Below, piece after piece: positions 26,017 through 35,754 of a stretch of 39,361 nucleotides of DNA; the stretch's first letter is position 1, and every line of letters starts with the position of its first letter. Source of the stretch: Cyanobacteriota bacterium. Its GTDB lineage: Bacteria; Cyanobacteriota; Vampirovibrionia; Gastranaerophilales; UBA9971. The stretch is from positions 1-39,361 of the forward strand of contig JAKLDH010000011.1 of assembly GCA_022703625.1 (NCBI GenBank), read 5' to 3'. The notes below the pieces were generated by a model that was not told the origin of the DNA, made no database searches, and worked only from the letters and a program-made list of their open reading frames with translations. The translations under genes were made by a program, and so were the position numbers.

Positions 26017-26838
26017 TTAAAATATATATAAATACAAGGATAAGTTTGATATTGGCTTATTTTCGTCTGTAAACTCTTTCATCATAAGCTTAATCGTCTT
26101 TTTATCAAAATAAATATTTATAAATTGACCGGATTCAAGAGTAAAATTCTTGCCTTTTTGCGTAAGCATGCTTAAAGTTACGGCTGGAGTTGCGTCAAAA
26201 GCTCTTTTAGCGCATGTTTGAGTCATGGCGGCATTTTCATCAGGCTTAAGAATCCCTGATATAACGCCTGTTAACATTCCTGCTCCCGTACTAATCCCCC
26301 AAACAGCATATTTTGCCAGAGAAGAAGTCTGTCCCAGAACAAGGGAGCTTCCTGAAGAAATTATTGAAGACGGCAGCTTTGAAATTATTGTATCTTTAAT
26401 TTTTTTTGCGTCCGGAGCATATATATCAGTAACAAAAGGCGGCGTTAACACAGTTGTTTTGCCTGAAGGATCGGTGATTTTATTTATTGAAATTCTGATA
26501 TATGAGTTTTTATAAATAAATCCGGATTTGTTAACTTTAATTATCTCTCCTGACAGCATACTTCCTGAAGGTATAATGATAATATTGTCATTAATAAAGA
26601 TATTATCCATAATTTCAGCGTTAAAACTATCGCCAGGCAAGGATTTCTCGACATTAAGACTTGTTTTAAGAACAGTAAGTATTTGTTGAGATTTAGGAAT
26701 TTCAGAAAAGCTCTTTGTAGTGGGATTATTTTTGTTAATGTCCTCTTTAATGCTTGTTGCCATTGAAAAAGAGAATGTTGAAAAGCTTAATACAATGCTA
26801 CACAGGAATAATGGGAATATTTTTTTTAATTTTTTCAT
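26017..26838 (-). CDS. exported hypothetical protein
   Basis: A 273-residue protein with an N-terminal signal peptide (about 1-27, MKKLKKIFPLFLCSIVLSFS). After it comes a beta-rich region: NVEKSLPGDSFNAEIMDNI then IIIPSGSMLSGEIIKV. This resembles the small domain in which a protein sets limits such as 'IP.G....G.V', seen in various VirB10-like or envelope proteins of unknown role. A glycine- and serine-rich hydrophobic stretch (about 155-200) might be a membrane hairpin. There is no strong ribosome site. It is convergent with aroB. Localisation is probably envelope; function unknown. Confidence 0.65.
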   Translation of the reverse strand: MKKLKKIFPLFLCSIVLSFSTFSFSMATSIKEDINKNNPTTKSFSEIPKSQQILTVLKTSLNVEKSLPGDSFNAEIMDNIFINDNIIIIPSGSMLSGEIIKVNKSGFIYKNSYIRISINKITDPSGKTTVLTPPFVTDIYAPDAKKIKDTIISKLPSSIISSGSSLVLGQTSSLAKYAVWGISTGAGMLTGVISGILKPDENAAMTQTCAKRAFDATPAVTLSMLTQKGKNFTLESGQFINIYFDKKTIKLMMKEFTDENKPISNLSLYLYIF

Positions 26839-26962
26839 TAGAATTTTTTAAATTACTTATAGTATAAGGTAGCATTTTTCTGTAAAAAATTTCCAATAGT
26901 TTGATATAAAAAAATATTTTGTTTATCATAAAACAGAAGTTATTTATCGTTTGTGCGCGCTC

Positions 26963-27871
26963 ATGAAATTAAAAGAAATATACAATTCTCCCGATACCGT
27001 TATATCTTTTGAGGTGTTTCCTCCGAAAAGCCTGACGCAGGCAGATCAGGACAGCAAAATAGAAGCTTTAACGCTGGAATTAAAAAGCTTGTCAAAATAT
27101 AATCCTTCTTTTATCTCTGTAACGTATGGAGCAGGAGGAAGCACGAGAGAAACGACTCTGAATTTAGTGTTAAAAATAAAAAAAGAGCTAAATATTCAGC
27201 CCATGCCGCATTTTACCTGCGTCGGGTCAACAAAAAGCGAAATTTTACAATATATAAAACAATTTGAAATCAACGGCATAAATAATATTCTTGCTTTAAG
27301 GGGTGATCCGCCAAAAGGAGAAGGAAAATTCGTAAAGCTGGAAGATGGATTTGGCTATGCTAATGAGCTTGTGGAGTTTATAAAATCAAAAACGGACCTG
27401 GGAATAGGAGTTGCAGGCTATCCTGAATGTCATCAAGAATGTTGTTCATTAGAAGTAGACATTCAAAACCTGAAAAGAAAAGTTGAAAGCGGGGCAGAGG
27501 CAATTATAACCCAGCTTTTTTATGTTAATGATCGTTATTTTGATTTTGTGGAAAAAGCCCAAAGACAAGGCATAAATGTCCCTATAATTCCTGGAATTCT
27601 TCCTGTTACAAGCTATAATCAGATTGAAAAAACTGTTACGCTTGCAGGATGTGAACTTCCTGCTGATTTCAAACAAAAACTTGAAAAACACAAAGATAAT
27701 GCGGAAGCGATAAAGCAAATTGGGCTTGAATTTGCGGCAAGTCAATGCCGTGAGCTTATAAGGCATGGCACTCAGGGTATGCATTTTTATACGCTGAATA
27801 AGGCTTTTGCCGTTGACTGGATTTTAAAAGAGCTGGAAATAAATACTAAAAATGAATATACTGGCGTTTGA
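26963..27871 (+). CDS. metF: methylenetetrahydrofolate reductase
   Basis: FAD enzyme reducing 5,10-methylene-THF to 5-methyl-THF for methionine synthesis. TIM barrel with SFEVFPPKS (catalytic-type Glu17), FISVTYGAGGS, HFTCVGSTK, NNILALRGDPP and FVTQ-type segment AIITQLFYVNDRYFDF; the C-terminal GMHFYTLN is typical. About 302 residues from the ATG at 26963; a TTG four codons earlier is possible but starts with an unlikely sequence, and neither start has a clear Shine-Dalgarno. Its stop codon overlaps the start of tsaB by 20 bp, so the two are translationally coupled. In many bacteria the product feeds MetH, which needs cobalamin; no methionine synthase is in this window. Confidence 0.95.
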   Translation: MKLKEIYNSPDTVISFEVFPPKSLTQADQDSKIEALTLELKSLSKYNPSFISVTYGAGGSTRETTLNLVLKIKKELNIQPMPHFTCVGSTKSEILQYIKQFEINGINNILALRGDPPKGEGKFVKLEDGFGYANELVEFIKSKTDLGIGVAGYPECHQECCSLEVDIQNLKRKVESGAEAIITQLFYVNDRYFDFVEKAQRQGINVPIIPGILPVTSYNQIEKTVTLAGCELPADFKQKLEKHKDNAEAIKQIGLEFAASQCRELIRHGTQGMHFYTLNKAFAVDWILKELEINTKNEYTGV

Positions 27872-28535
27872 TACAAGTTTTAACATAATGTATGTTACTT
27901 TAGGCAAGGATAATACTATTCTTGATTCCCGTAAAATTAAGAGTACAGAGCAAAATTATAATTCAGCATATCTTGTTTCAACCATAGCAGATATTTTGAA
28001 AGAAAATAACCTTGTAATGAAAGATATTGAGGCTTTAGGGGTAAATATCGGTCCGGGAAGTTTTACGGGGCTTAGGGCTTCTGTTACTGTTGCAAGAGTA
28101 ATCGCCCAGCAGTTAGACATTCCAGTTGCAGGAATTCCTTCTTTTCAGATATATTCAGAGTTAAACAAGACAGAAAAACAGACTTTTTGTATAATGGACG
28201 CAAGAAGAGGCATGGCTTATATTGCGGTTTATGACCAAAATTCAGAGCCAATCCTGCAACCATGCGTAGTTGAATATGAAAAAGCTCTGGAGATGGCGCA
28301 AAGCGAAGATTTTTTTATAATTTCAGATGACAGAATGGCGAAACAACTTGAAGAAAAAAGTTTGCATTTTTTGAATTTTTACGAAAACGAAGAGGATTTT
28401 GGGGTTTTTCTTCTAAAACAAACTCTTAAATGCTTGCAAGCGCAGGATTCTATGGAATTTAACTGGCGCAAATTAAAGCCGCTGTATATTCAGCCACCTG
28501 CGATAACAATTGCAAACAAGAATAATATTACTTGA
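27852..28535 (+). CDS. tsaB: tRNA t6A37 threonylcarbamoyltransferase complex subunit TsaB
   Basis: Partner of TsaD in making N6-threonylcarbamoyladenosine at tRNA position 37. The 227 residues start with the ASKHA-type MNILAFDTS. The signature GVNIGPGSFTGLRASVTVAR lies at about 63-82, and VAGIPSFQIY follows, with the divergent C-terminal half usual for TsaB (catalytically inactive relative of TsaD). The gene begins inside the end of metF and has no own ribosome site, consistent with coupling. Its TGA stop lies at the very edge of a family-2 element (AGTTGCAATCAA starts at the last base), so the element may have supplied or displaced the stop. Confidence 0.94.
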   Translation: MNILAFDTSFNIMYVTLGKDNTILDSRKIKSTEQNYNSAYLVSTIADILKENNLVMKDIEALGVNIGPGSFTGLRASVTVARVIAQQLDIPVAGIPSFQIYSELNKTEKQTFCIMDARRGMAYIAVYDQNSEPILQPCVVEYEKALEMAQSEDFFIISDDRMAKQLEEKSLHFLNFYENEEDFGVFLLKQTLKCLQAQDSMEFNWRKLKPLYIQPPAITIANKNNIT

Positions 28536-28671
28536 GTTGCAATCAAAAGAGTATTATTTTTTGATAAGGTTTTTGCCGGCTACGCCGGCAAAAACCTTAT
28601 CAACTCTTCTTCCCCTCCCTTGGGGAGGGGGCAGGGAGAGGGAGATTTAATACTACATTGATTGCAACTTG
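28535..28671. repeat. family-2 MITE-like element, copy C
   Basis: AGTTGCAATCAAAAG on the left and TTGATTGCAACTTG on the right. The palindrome TTGATAAGGTTTTTGCCGGC, loop TAC, complement, is followed by GGGGAGGGGGCAGGGAGAGG. The orientation is opposite to copies A and D. It fills the gap between the convergent tsaB and SpoIID genes and may serve both as a terminator. A family-4 end (CTCCTCTAAAAATATA) follows. Confidence 0.85.
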
Positions 28672-28714
28672 GTATTAGGTTATTATAAGGCTCCTCTAAA
28701 AATATATGAAAATT

Positions 28715-30403
28715 TCAATCAGCCCTGTTAAAGACCTCAACCCAGGCTTTAACGCTTTTTCCCTCGAAATTATCATCAATTGAATAATAAACTATCTCAT
28801 TTATACCCTTTTTTATATATTTATCCAGCGAAATCCTTACTTTCTTTGCTTCAAGCTCTTTTTTGCCTAAAGATACTTTTTTTGAATTGATCATAAAATT
28901 AAAACTTTCAATTCCTTCGAAATTCTCAATAAAAAGCTCAGCCTTGTCTTTTGGAGAATAAAACCGCTGTTTTACAGGAAGGGTATTGTATTCGGACGTG
29001 AGATACACAGGCCACGTTCCTATTGCAACATCATTATAATAACGTTGCAAAATTTGATCGTAAGAATAGCCATTTTGTGACATATAGCTTGCCCCGAACT
29101 GGCTCATTCCAACACCATGCCCGAATCCTCCGCCAAAAGCCTTAAGTCTTACAAGATATCCGTCTTTATCAGCATAATTTTCAAAAACCAAATTTGCAGA
29201 CGGAAGCGCGCTCCCGTCTTTTTTCAATATTCTTCTTATCAAAAGCTCTTTTTTTATTGTCCATTCGCCTCTATCTGTTTTTATGGATATTTCAAAGGCT
29301 TTGCCCGCCACTCCACGTTTTGGAACGTCTACTCGTTTGATTTTCCCAATATCAGTCGCATTTCCAACTTTAGGCGAAATCAAATCAGAGAAACGATAAC
29401 TGCGTAAGTTATCATTTAAGACCTTTCTAAGCTCTTCGCCTGTCCATTCCCTTGTCCATCTGTAGTATCTGGACTTTACGTCAAACGTTGCAGGGCTTGT
29501 GGTATAAAATTCCCGAGCATTTTTCTCGTTGTTTAAAACGGGAATCCCCTCTGTATCAGGCTTGCCTTTAAGATAGGGAAGCGGTTTTGCGGGAAAAATC
29601 TCTCCGCCGGGCTCTGAAAAAGCGTTTTCATAACTTTCAGTATATCCTCCGGCTGTTGAGCTGTATAAAGCAAGGATAACGTCGCCTTCATACAAGGCAA
29701 CCAGCCCTTTTGTCATTTCTATCGCTTCATTGGATTTTGGTTCTTCCGTATTGAATCCAAAATAAACTTGTGATTGAACTGAATCACAGACGTCAAAATG
29801 AGAAAATCTTTTAACCCTTGGTCTTATTGCATAATTTCTTGCGGCAATTGCTTGCGCCTTAAGAGCTTCCATTCCAAAATGGGTCGGGAGTTCGTTTGGC
29901 ACTACGCCTTTTAAATAATCTTCAAGCGGCAAAACGTTCACAAGTGATAATTGAGTTTCTTTGCGGGGAAATTTGGCTATTTCAAAAACTCCACGGTAAG
30001 CCGCCTGTTTCCCTTTTCTTTTCAGGTTAACGACTTGAATAGGCTGATTTTCCGAGGATTTTACAACTATTGGTCCAACAATATTTTCGGAAACTTTTTC
30101 ATTATTTTTAGATATTTTAAAAACGGTTTTTTCTATTTCAAATTTTAAAATCTCTCCGGCAGAGGTTTCATGAATTTTCAAGTTTAAAAATTTGTCAAAA
30201 ACCTCAAGTTTTCCGCCTGAAGTTAGGCTTATTTCTTTATGGTCAAGTTTTTGAAAATCATTTGAGCTTATGCCTACCCTGATTAACTCTTCAGTCCTTG
30301 ATGAAGTATAATTTTCCTCACATCCGCCGCTTGAAACTGTAAATACCACAAAAATTAAAGCCGCTATTAAATATAAGTTAAACTTTTTTAAAACCATCAG
30401 CAT
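28715..30403 (-). CDS. SpoIID/LytB-domain protein, putative peptidoglycan lytic enzyme
   Basis: A 562-residue envelope protein. An N-terminal hydrophobic signal (8-25) ends in SSGGC, which is a poor lipobox. The SpoIID core (about 150-300) has VLPLEDYLKGVVPNELP with Glu171 at the position of the catalytic Glu of SpoIID, EALKAQAIAARNYA, and the YSSTAGGYTE motif. A second conserved block, GGGFGHGVGMSQFGA (423-437), is followed by YDQILQRYYNDV. The last 100 residues are a separate domain. In Bacillus, SpoIID trims denuded peptidoglycan during engulfment; homologues in non-sporulating bacteria are thought to remodel wall. The start ATG has AAGGAC 8 nt upstream. Transcribed alone, flanked by two repeat elements. 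Confidence 0.9.
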   Translation of the reverse strand: MLMVLKKFNLYLIAALIFVVFTVSSGGCEENYTSSRTEELIRVGISSNDFQKLDHKEISLTSGGKLEVFDKFLNLKIHETSAGEILKFEIEKTVFKISKNNEKVSENIVGPIVVKSSENQPIQVVNLKRKGKQAAYRGVFEIAKFPRKETQLSLVNVLPLEDYLKGVVPNELPTHFGMEALKAQAIAARNYAIRPRVKRFSHFDVCDSVQSQVYFGFNTEEPKSNEAIEMTKGLVALYEGDVILALYSSTAGGYTESYENAFSEPGGEIFPAKPLPYLKGKPDTEGIPVLNNEKNAREFYTTSPATFDVKSRYYRWTREWTGEELRKVLNDNLRSYRFSDLISPKVGNATDIGKIKRVDVPKRGVAGKAFEISIKTDRGEWTIKKELLIRRILKKDGSALPSANLVFENYADKDGYLVRLKAFGGGFGHGVGMSQFGASYMSQNGYSYDQILQRYYNDVAIGTWPVYLTSEYNTLPVKQRFYSPKDKAELFIENFEGIESFNFMINSKKVSLGKKELEAKKVRISLDKYIKKGINEIVYYSIDDNFEGKSVKAWVEVFNRAD

Positions 30404-30433
30404 ACATTATTGTCCTTTTTTTTAATTTTATAC

Positions 30434-30619
30434 TATATCAATTATTGAAAGAAATCGACAAATGAAAAAGATGTTTTTTGTAAACCCTTAATTAGCGGGT
30501 GTTTTGCCTTCGGCAAAACACCCGCTATACTCTTACTCAGCCATCGCCGCCCGAAGGGCGGCGAGGGCTGTACATATCAGCTTTTTAACAACTTAACGAA
30601 AACTTCTTTGGATTGGTAT
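30434..30619. repeat. family-1 MITE-like element, copy 7
   Basis: From TATATCAAT to GGATTGGTAT, 186 bp. Hairpins: AGCGGGTGTTTTGCC, loop TTC, exact complement; and AGCCATCGCCGCC with GGCGGCGAGGGCT, which has a mismatch in the outer stem. It lies just upstream of the SpoIID gene start and the divergent rqcP-eno unit. Confidence 0.85.
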
Positions 30620-30703
30620 GTCATGTTTTTTATAACGCTACTCTTTTTTTTATATTTTTTTTGTTGTAAATTAAACAATAATTAATAATGGATTTTTATA
30701 AAA

Positions 30704-32306
<1,603 letters not shown>

Positions 32307-32334
32307 AGAAAAAAAATCGGATTTTTATTGAATT

Positions 32335-32375
32335 GTTATAGTTATGGGGCGGCTTTGTCGCCCCATAACTATAAC
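32335..32375 (+). terminator. 17-bp hairpin, probable eno terminator
   Basis: GTTATAGTTATGGGGCG (32335-32351), 7-nt loop GCTTTGT, and the exact complement (32359-32375). A run of Ts does not follow, so it may be a transcript-stabilising structure or one of the palindromic repeats rather than a classic terminator. Confidence 0.5.
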
Positions 32376-32407
32376 CGATAACGCCTAATATATACTGCTT
32401 TTCTGGT

Positions 32408-32452
32408 TGTCATGCGAGGAGGGGCTCTGTCCCGACGCGGCAATCTATCCCT
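32408..32452. repeat. TCATGCGAGGAGG-type repeat
   Basis: GTTGTCATGCGAGGAGGGGC and CCCGACGCGGCAATC match the 7705 repeat. Together with the next element this fills the gap between eno and tRNA-Thr. Confidence 0.55.
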
Positions 32453-32472
32453 TTTGGATGAAATGCTTATAC

Positions 32473-32612
32473 CAAGTTGCAATCAATGTAGTATTAAATC
32501 TCCCTCCCCCTGCCCCCTCCCCAAGGGAGGGGAAGAAGATGTTGATAAGGGTTTTGCCGGCGTAGCCGGCAAAACCCTTATCAAAAAATAGTACTCTTTT
32601 GATTGCAACTTG
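32473..32612. repeat. family-2 MITE-like element, copy D (complete)
   Basis: The best complete copy, 140 bp. The left terminus CAAGTTGCAATCAA and right terminus TTGATTGCAACTTG are exact inverted repeats. Between them lie a CTCCCTCCCCCTGCCCCCTC tract and the palindrome TTGATAAGGGTTTTGCCGGC, loop GTA, exact complement. No coding capacity. Confidence 0.9.
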
Positions 32613-32640
32613 TTATTAGTATATAAAACAAAAAAACGAG

Positions 32641-32713
32641 AGCCAGCAAAGGGAGTCGAACCCTTGACCTACGGTTTACGAAACCGTTGCTCTGCCGACT
32701 GAGCTATGCTGGC
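32641..32713 (-). tRNA. tRNA-Thr (anticodon CGT)
   Basis: 73 nt. Acceptor stem GCCAGCA/TGCTGGC, D arm GCTC...GAGC, anticodon stem ACGGT/ACCGT with loop TTCGTAA giving anticodon CGT (reads ACG), and T arm AAGGG/CCCTT with TTCGACT. CCA is not encoded. It begins 7 bp before the stop of the minus-strand hypothetical gene, close enough to be read through from it. Confidence 0.97.
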
Positions 32714-32719
32714 AAATTA

Positions 32720-34072
32720 TTAATCATATATAAACGGCGGACCATTTTTAATTTCTTCTATAATACCATTATATTTTAATTTTAAATTTTCTTTATTGCT
32801 GAAATCCTTCCCTGAAAGTATTTTGTACTCATCTATTAACGGTTTAACAGCAACTTCTTTTTTTGTGATAAAGTTTTTAAGCTCAACTCCCACCAATTTA
32901 TCATGCATATTAAGATCAGTTTCCGCATTCGCTTTTTTAACCTGAGTTTCTTTATGAGCCTCGACAAATTTTGATCCGGCATATCCTAATCCGCTTACTG
33001 TGGCTAAACCTGCAAATAAACTTCCTGTAAATTTAGACGGATTCATTATCATGTTGTATAAATGTCCTGAAACATCATCTAAATAAGCAAAAACCGTTGG
33101 TTTGCCGTTTTTATTTCCATACATTTCATGCGCCGGCGCCCAGGAACTTTCTTTTACTCCCGAAGAAGACGTTTTTTGAGCGGCATCATCTATTATTTGT
33201 CCAATGGTTCTGATATTTTTCATTGTCTTTTTTATTAAAAATACTGACGCTGCAACAGCTCCCACAGCTATGCCAATGCCTGGCAAGCTTGTAAGAGGCT
33301 TTGACTGACTATTAAAGCTTTCTTTATCCTGTTTATTGCCTGCAAAAGAAATATTTTGCGCTTTATTTATTGTATCAAGCTCTTTTGTTTTTTCATCAGT
33401 CAAATAACGAACAATTTGTTTTTTCCCCGAAAAACTCCTTGTTTCAATATCAATCATATTTTCCTGAAAATTTCTTTGAATATCCGCTTCCCGCTTTTTA
33501 ACCCAGATTTCTTTCATCCCGTCAACCGTGTTTTTTAAAACAAAAGCCGCAGAAGAAAAAGTTATTACAGCCATTGCCCCGAGTATTTTTTTCAAACTCG
33601 GGTCCCTTAACGCTTCATAAGCCGCATATTGACTTTCTGTCTTTATATTTATATTCGGCGGCAGAATAGGTCCTTTTTCATTATCATTAAATATTTTTTT
33701 AACGCCTCTGAATATCTTTGAAACAAATCCATTTTCAATAGCTTCAGGATTGAGTTTTTTCTTGTAAAAACCTGCAAGCGCTCCTGTTGCAAGAGCTCCT
33801 GCTCCAAGAACTCCCAGTGGGATTCCTGCCATTGAAATAAATGTTTTTTCCGCGTTTCTGTTATCTTTATCATAGTTTTTTTTAAGCTCTTTTGGCAGTG
33901 ATGAGTTTATAAATACAGAGTCTTCATTTTCTCTGCCATTTATATAAGTATCTGTAATAAAACCTTTTTGAACGGCTTTTAATCCTTTATCAGGGCGTTG
34001 ACGCTGATTCGTGGCTGAATAACCTTCTGTTCTCGACTTTATATCGGCATTATGATGTATATTATTTACCAT
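32720..34072 (-). CDS. hypothetical protein with four hydrophobic segments
   Basis: A 450-residue protein not recognised. It has a polar N-terminus (1-75) and about four hydrophobic, Gly/Ala-rich segments: around 85-105 (VLGAGALATGALAG), 165-185, 270-290 (GIGIAVGAVAASVFLIKK) and 350-370 (SLFAGLATVSGLGYAG). Each is followed by a charged helical stretch, so it looks like a multi-span or glycine-zipper membrane protein with intervening cytoplasmic parts. No signal peptide and no catalytic motif. The ATG overlaps the end of the upstream gene, and GAGG lies 8 nt upstream of it, inside that gene: the two are surely one transcript. It is probably lineage-restricted; function unknown. Confidence 0.75.
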   Translation of the reverse strand: MVNNIHHNADIKSRTEGYSATNQRQRPDKGLKAVQKGFITDTYINGRENEDSVFINSSLPKELKKNYDKDNRNAEKTFISMAGIPLGVLGAGALATGALAGFYKKKLNPEAIENGFVSKIFRGVKKIFNDNEKGPILPPNINIKTESQYAAYEALRDPSLKKILGAMAVITFSSAAFVLKNTVDGMKEIWVKKREADIQRNFQENMIDIETRSFSGKKQIVRYLTDEKTKELDTINKAQNISFAGNKQDKESFNSQSKPLTSLPGIGIAVGAVAASVFLIKKTMKNIRTIGQIIDDAAQKTSSSGVKESSWAPAHEMYGNKNGKPTVFAYLDDVSGHLYNMIMNPSKFTGSLFAGLATVSGLGYAGSKFVEAHKETQVKKANAETDLNMHDKLVGVELKNFITKKEVAVKPLIDEYKILSGKDFSNKENLKLKYNGIIEEIKNGPPFIYD

Positions 34073-34926
34073 CTGTTTTTCCTCTTGTCTTTTTTGTCTT
34101 GTTTTTGTTTGCCCTGATCAGTATTTTCGTCTGTTATAAAGTTGACCATATTAAGAAATTTTTTGATTTTTTCTTTTAAAGACTCGATTTTTTCTAATAA
34201 GGAATCGTGAAAAAGCTGTCTTTTTTGGTTAAAGATCATAATTAACCGGTTTAGAACTTCTGATTCAACGATTTTGACCATTATTTTTTTTATATTTTCA
34301 CGGATTAAATGTTCTGTAAGTTTTATTTTTTCACCCAGCATTGCGGTTAATTTTTCGACAACTCCTATTAACTTTGTTAGCGAATGATTTATAACGTTAA
34401 TAACCTTATTCAAGCTTTCCATCGCAGGCTTAAAGCTTGTTATAACCTGTTGAGTTAAATTTGATATCGCATTAGTCAGGTTTGCAATTTGAATCTGGGT
34501 CGCGCTTCTTAATGCGGCTAATTTTTGTAAAAGTTCTGAAGATTCAAATTTTTGAATAAGAACGTTATTTTCTCTTGCCAGTTGAAGAAGCTTGCGGTCT
34601 TCAGCAGTCATAAACTCAGCCATTTTGAGTCTTGTCCAGACGTAATAAGCTTCACCCCACGACATGCCGGTTCTTTTGGCTACAGTTCCGCCGCCACCAC
34701 CGCCGCCTCCGGCTTTGCCCATGCACAAAGGGCATGATCCTCCAGGCGCGCCATGCGGACATTTAGTTTCGCCTTGAACAGCATTATTGTATTGCATTAT
34801 TTGTTGAGCATTATTATTTCTTCTCATAAGAGCATTTTGAGAAGAATACCCGTTATTATACAGGTTATTTCTGTTATGATAGTCGTAATAACTTTTGTTA
34901 TTTATATTTAAAGAATAGCCGGACAA
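34066..34926 (-). CDS. hypothetical protein with CPHG...CPLC motif and coiled coil
   Basis: About 286 residues from TTG at 34926, chosen because GGAGGAG lies 6 nt upstream; a GTG five codons earlier would start inside that ribosome site. The N-terminus is Asn/Tyr-rich. A possible zinc knuckle C-x-H-x6-C-x2-C (CPHGAPGGSCPLC, about 56-68) is followed by a run of eight glycines (about 73-80). The rest (about 95-260) is long amphipathic helix, likely coiled coil, and the tail is Lys-rich. No signal peptide or membrane segment is clear. From memory, similar CPHG...CP-x-C motifs occur in proteins of Gastranaerophilales-type bacteria, but I cannot name a function. It overlaps the next gene by 7 bp; a cobalamin riboswitch lies about 195 bp upstream. 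Confidence 0.75.
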   Translation of the reverse strand: MSGYSLNINNKSYYDYHNRNNLYNNGYSSQNALMRRNNNAQQIMQYNNAVQGETKCPHGAPGGSCPLCMGKAGGGGGGGGTVAKRTGMSWGEAYYVWTRLKMAEFMTAEDRKLLQLARENNVLIQKFESSELLQKLAALRSATQIQIANLTNAISNLTQQVITSFKPAMESLNKVINVINHSLTKLIGVVEKLTAMLGEKIKLTEHLIRENIKKIMVKIVESEVLNRLIMIFNQKRQLFHDSLLEKIESLKEKIKKFLNMVNFITDENTDQGKQKQDKKDKRKNRW

Positions 34927-34994
34927 ATTAATCTCCTCCACAATATAAATTTATATTGCGATAAACCAAATTTTATAGTAGAAAACTTTTATTT

Positions 34995-35065
34995 TTACCC
35001 CAAATACGACAAAAACTGCGTTTTATCAAAACCGACAGTTTTCAAAATTAATAAAATATGTTCAT
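34995..35065 (-). pseudogene. possible relic of the original riboswitch-controlled gene
   Basis: Directly after the riboswitch, GAGGGGAG precedes an ATG at 35065 by about 4 nt, but this frame stops after five codons. In a neighbouring frame, a TTG at 35045 opens a 16-codon stretch (LKTVGFDKTQFLSYLG) before a stop at 34995-34997. The pattern would fit the first codons of a frameshifted and deleted gene, or a short leader peptide. The sequence is too short for a family call. Confidence 0.25.
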
Positions 35066-35120
35066 TTTTCTCCCCTCTCGTGCTCGCAAGAATATTATAT
35101 TAAATGCCTGATAGCTCTTT

Positions 35121-35247
35121 ATAAACAGGTATTCTGACTTGGGACATGTTTTAAATTATCGGCGTTTTTTTGTTTAAACCGCTTAAAACATACAATCCCA
35201 TACAGCTGCGGCACAGTCACGGAATTACACCGTGTTCCCCTGTTTAT
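35121..35247 (-). promoter_or_regulatory. cobalamin (B12) riboswitch
   Basis: On the minus strand the closing stem is CCTGTTTAT-type: 35121-35129 pairs with 35239-35247 over 9 bp. The 5' half carries GGGGAACACGGTGTAATTCC, then GTGACTGTGCCGCAGCTGT, which matches the conserved B12-box region. The 3' half carries AAGTCAGAATACCTG. All the main conserved blocks are in order with normal spacing. Such RNAs switch off B12 synthesis, import or B12-independent isozymes when adenosylcobalamin is high. The next gene on this strand begins about 195 bp downstream and has no known B12 link. Confidence 0.92.
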
Positions 35248-35312
35248 GGGTTTTATAATATCATAAGAGCAATTTTTGTCAAAATTTTGCCTATAAACTG
35301 CATCTCTAATAT

Positions 35313-35463
35313 CAAGTTGCAATCAAAAGAGTAATTTTTTTTTGATAAGGTTTTTACCGGCTGCGCCGGTAAAAACCTTATCAACTCTTCTTCCCCTCCC
35401 TTGGGGAGGGGGCAGGGGGAGGGAGATATAAATAATAAAATTCTTTTATTTTTAGCGCCCCTA
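35313..35463. repeat. family-2 MITE-like element, copy E, joined to a family-4 end
   Basis: Left terminus CAAGTTGCAATCAAAAG, palindrome TTGATAAGGTTTTTACCGGC with loop TGC and its complement, then GGGGAGGGGGCAGGGGGAGG. The right terminus is replaced by AATTCTTTTATTTTTAGCG, a family-4 end. It lies just upstream of the riboswitch. The rest of 35464-35754 is AT-rich leader sequence with no gene. Confidence 0.85.
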
Positions 35464-35754
35464 AGTTTATTAAGAAACATTAAGCATCGATTCCGCCCAA
35501 AAGCAATTTTTTTCAAATGATTGTTTTTATAATAATAAGAGGAAAAGGTGAAAGAGAAATATTCTATTAACAATAGGTAAAGGGGTTTAAACAGATTTAA
35601 CATCATTAATAGTTATTAAAACTTATTTTTCAGGTTATTAAAACTGAAAAAGGGACATTAAGTCTATAAAAAAGGCATCGTATAAAAAACGAAAGCTTAA
35701 AAATAAGACTAAATGGTTATTTGAGGTGAAAGAGGAAAAAGAGGAGAGAGAGTT

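Noticed and set aside
35253-35606. 117-codon minus-strand frame upstream of the riboswitch
   Set aside because: Its middle is the family-2 copy at 35313 and its end runs into the riboswitch; no ribosome site or family similarity.
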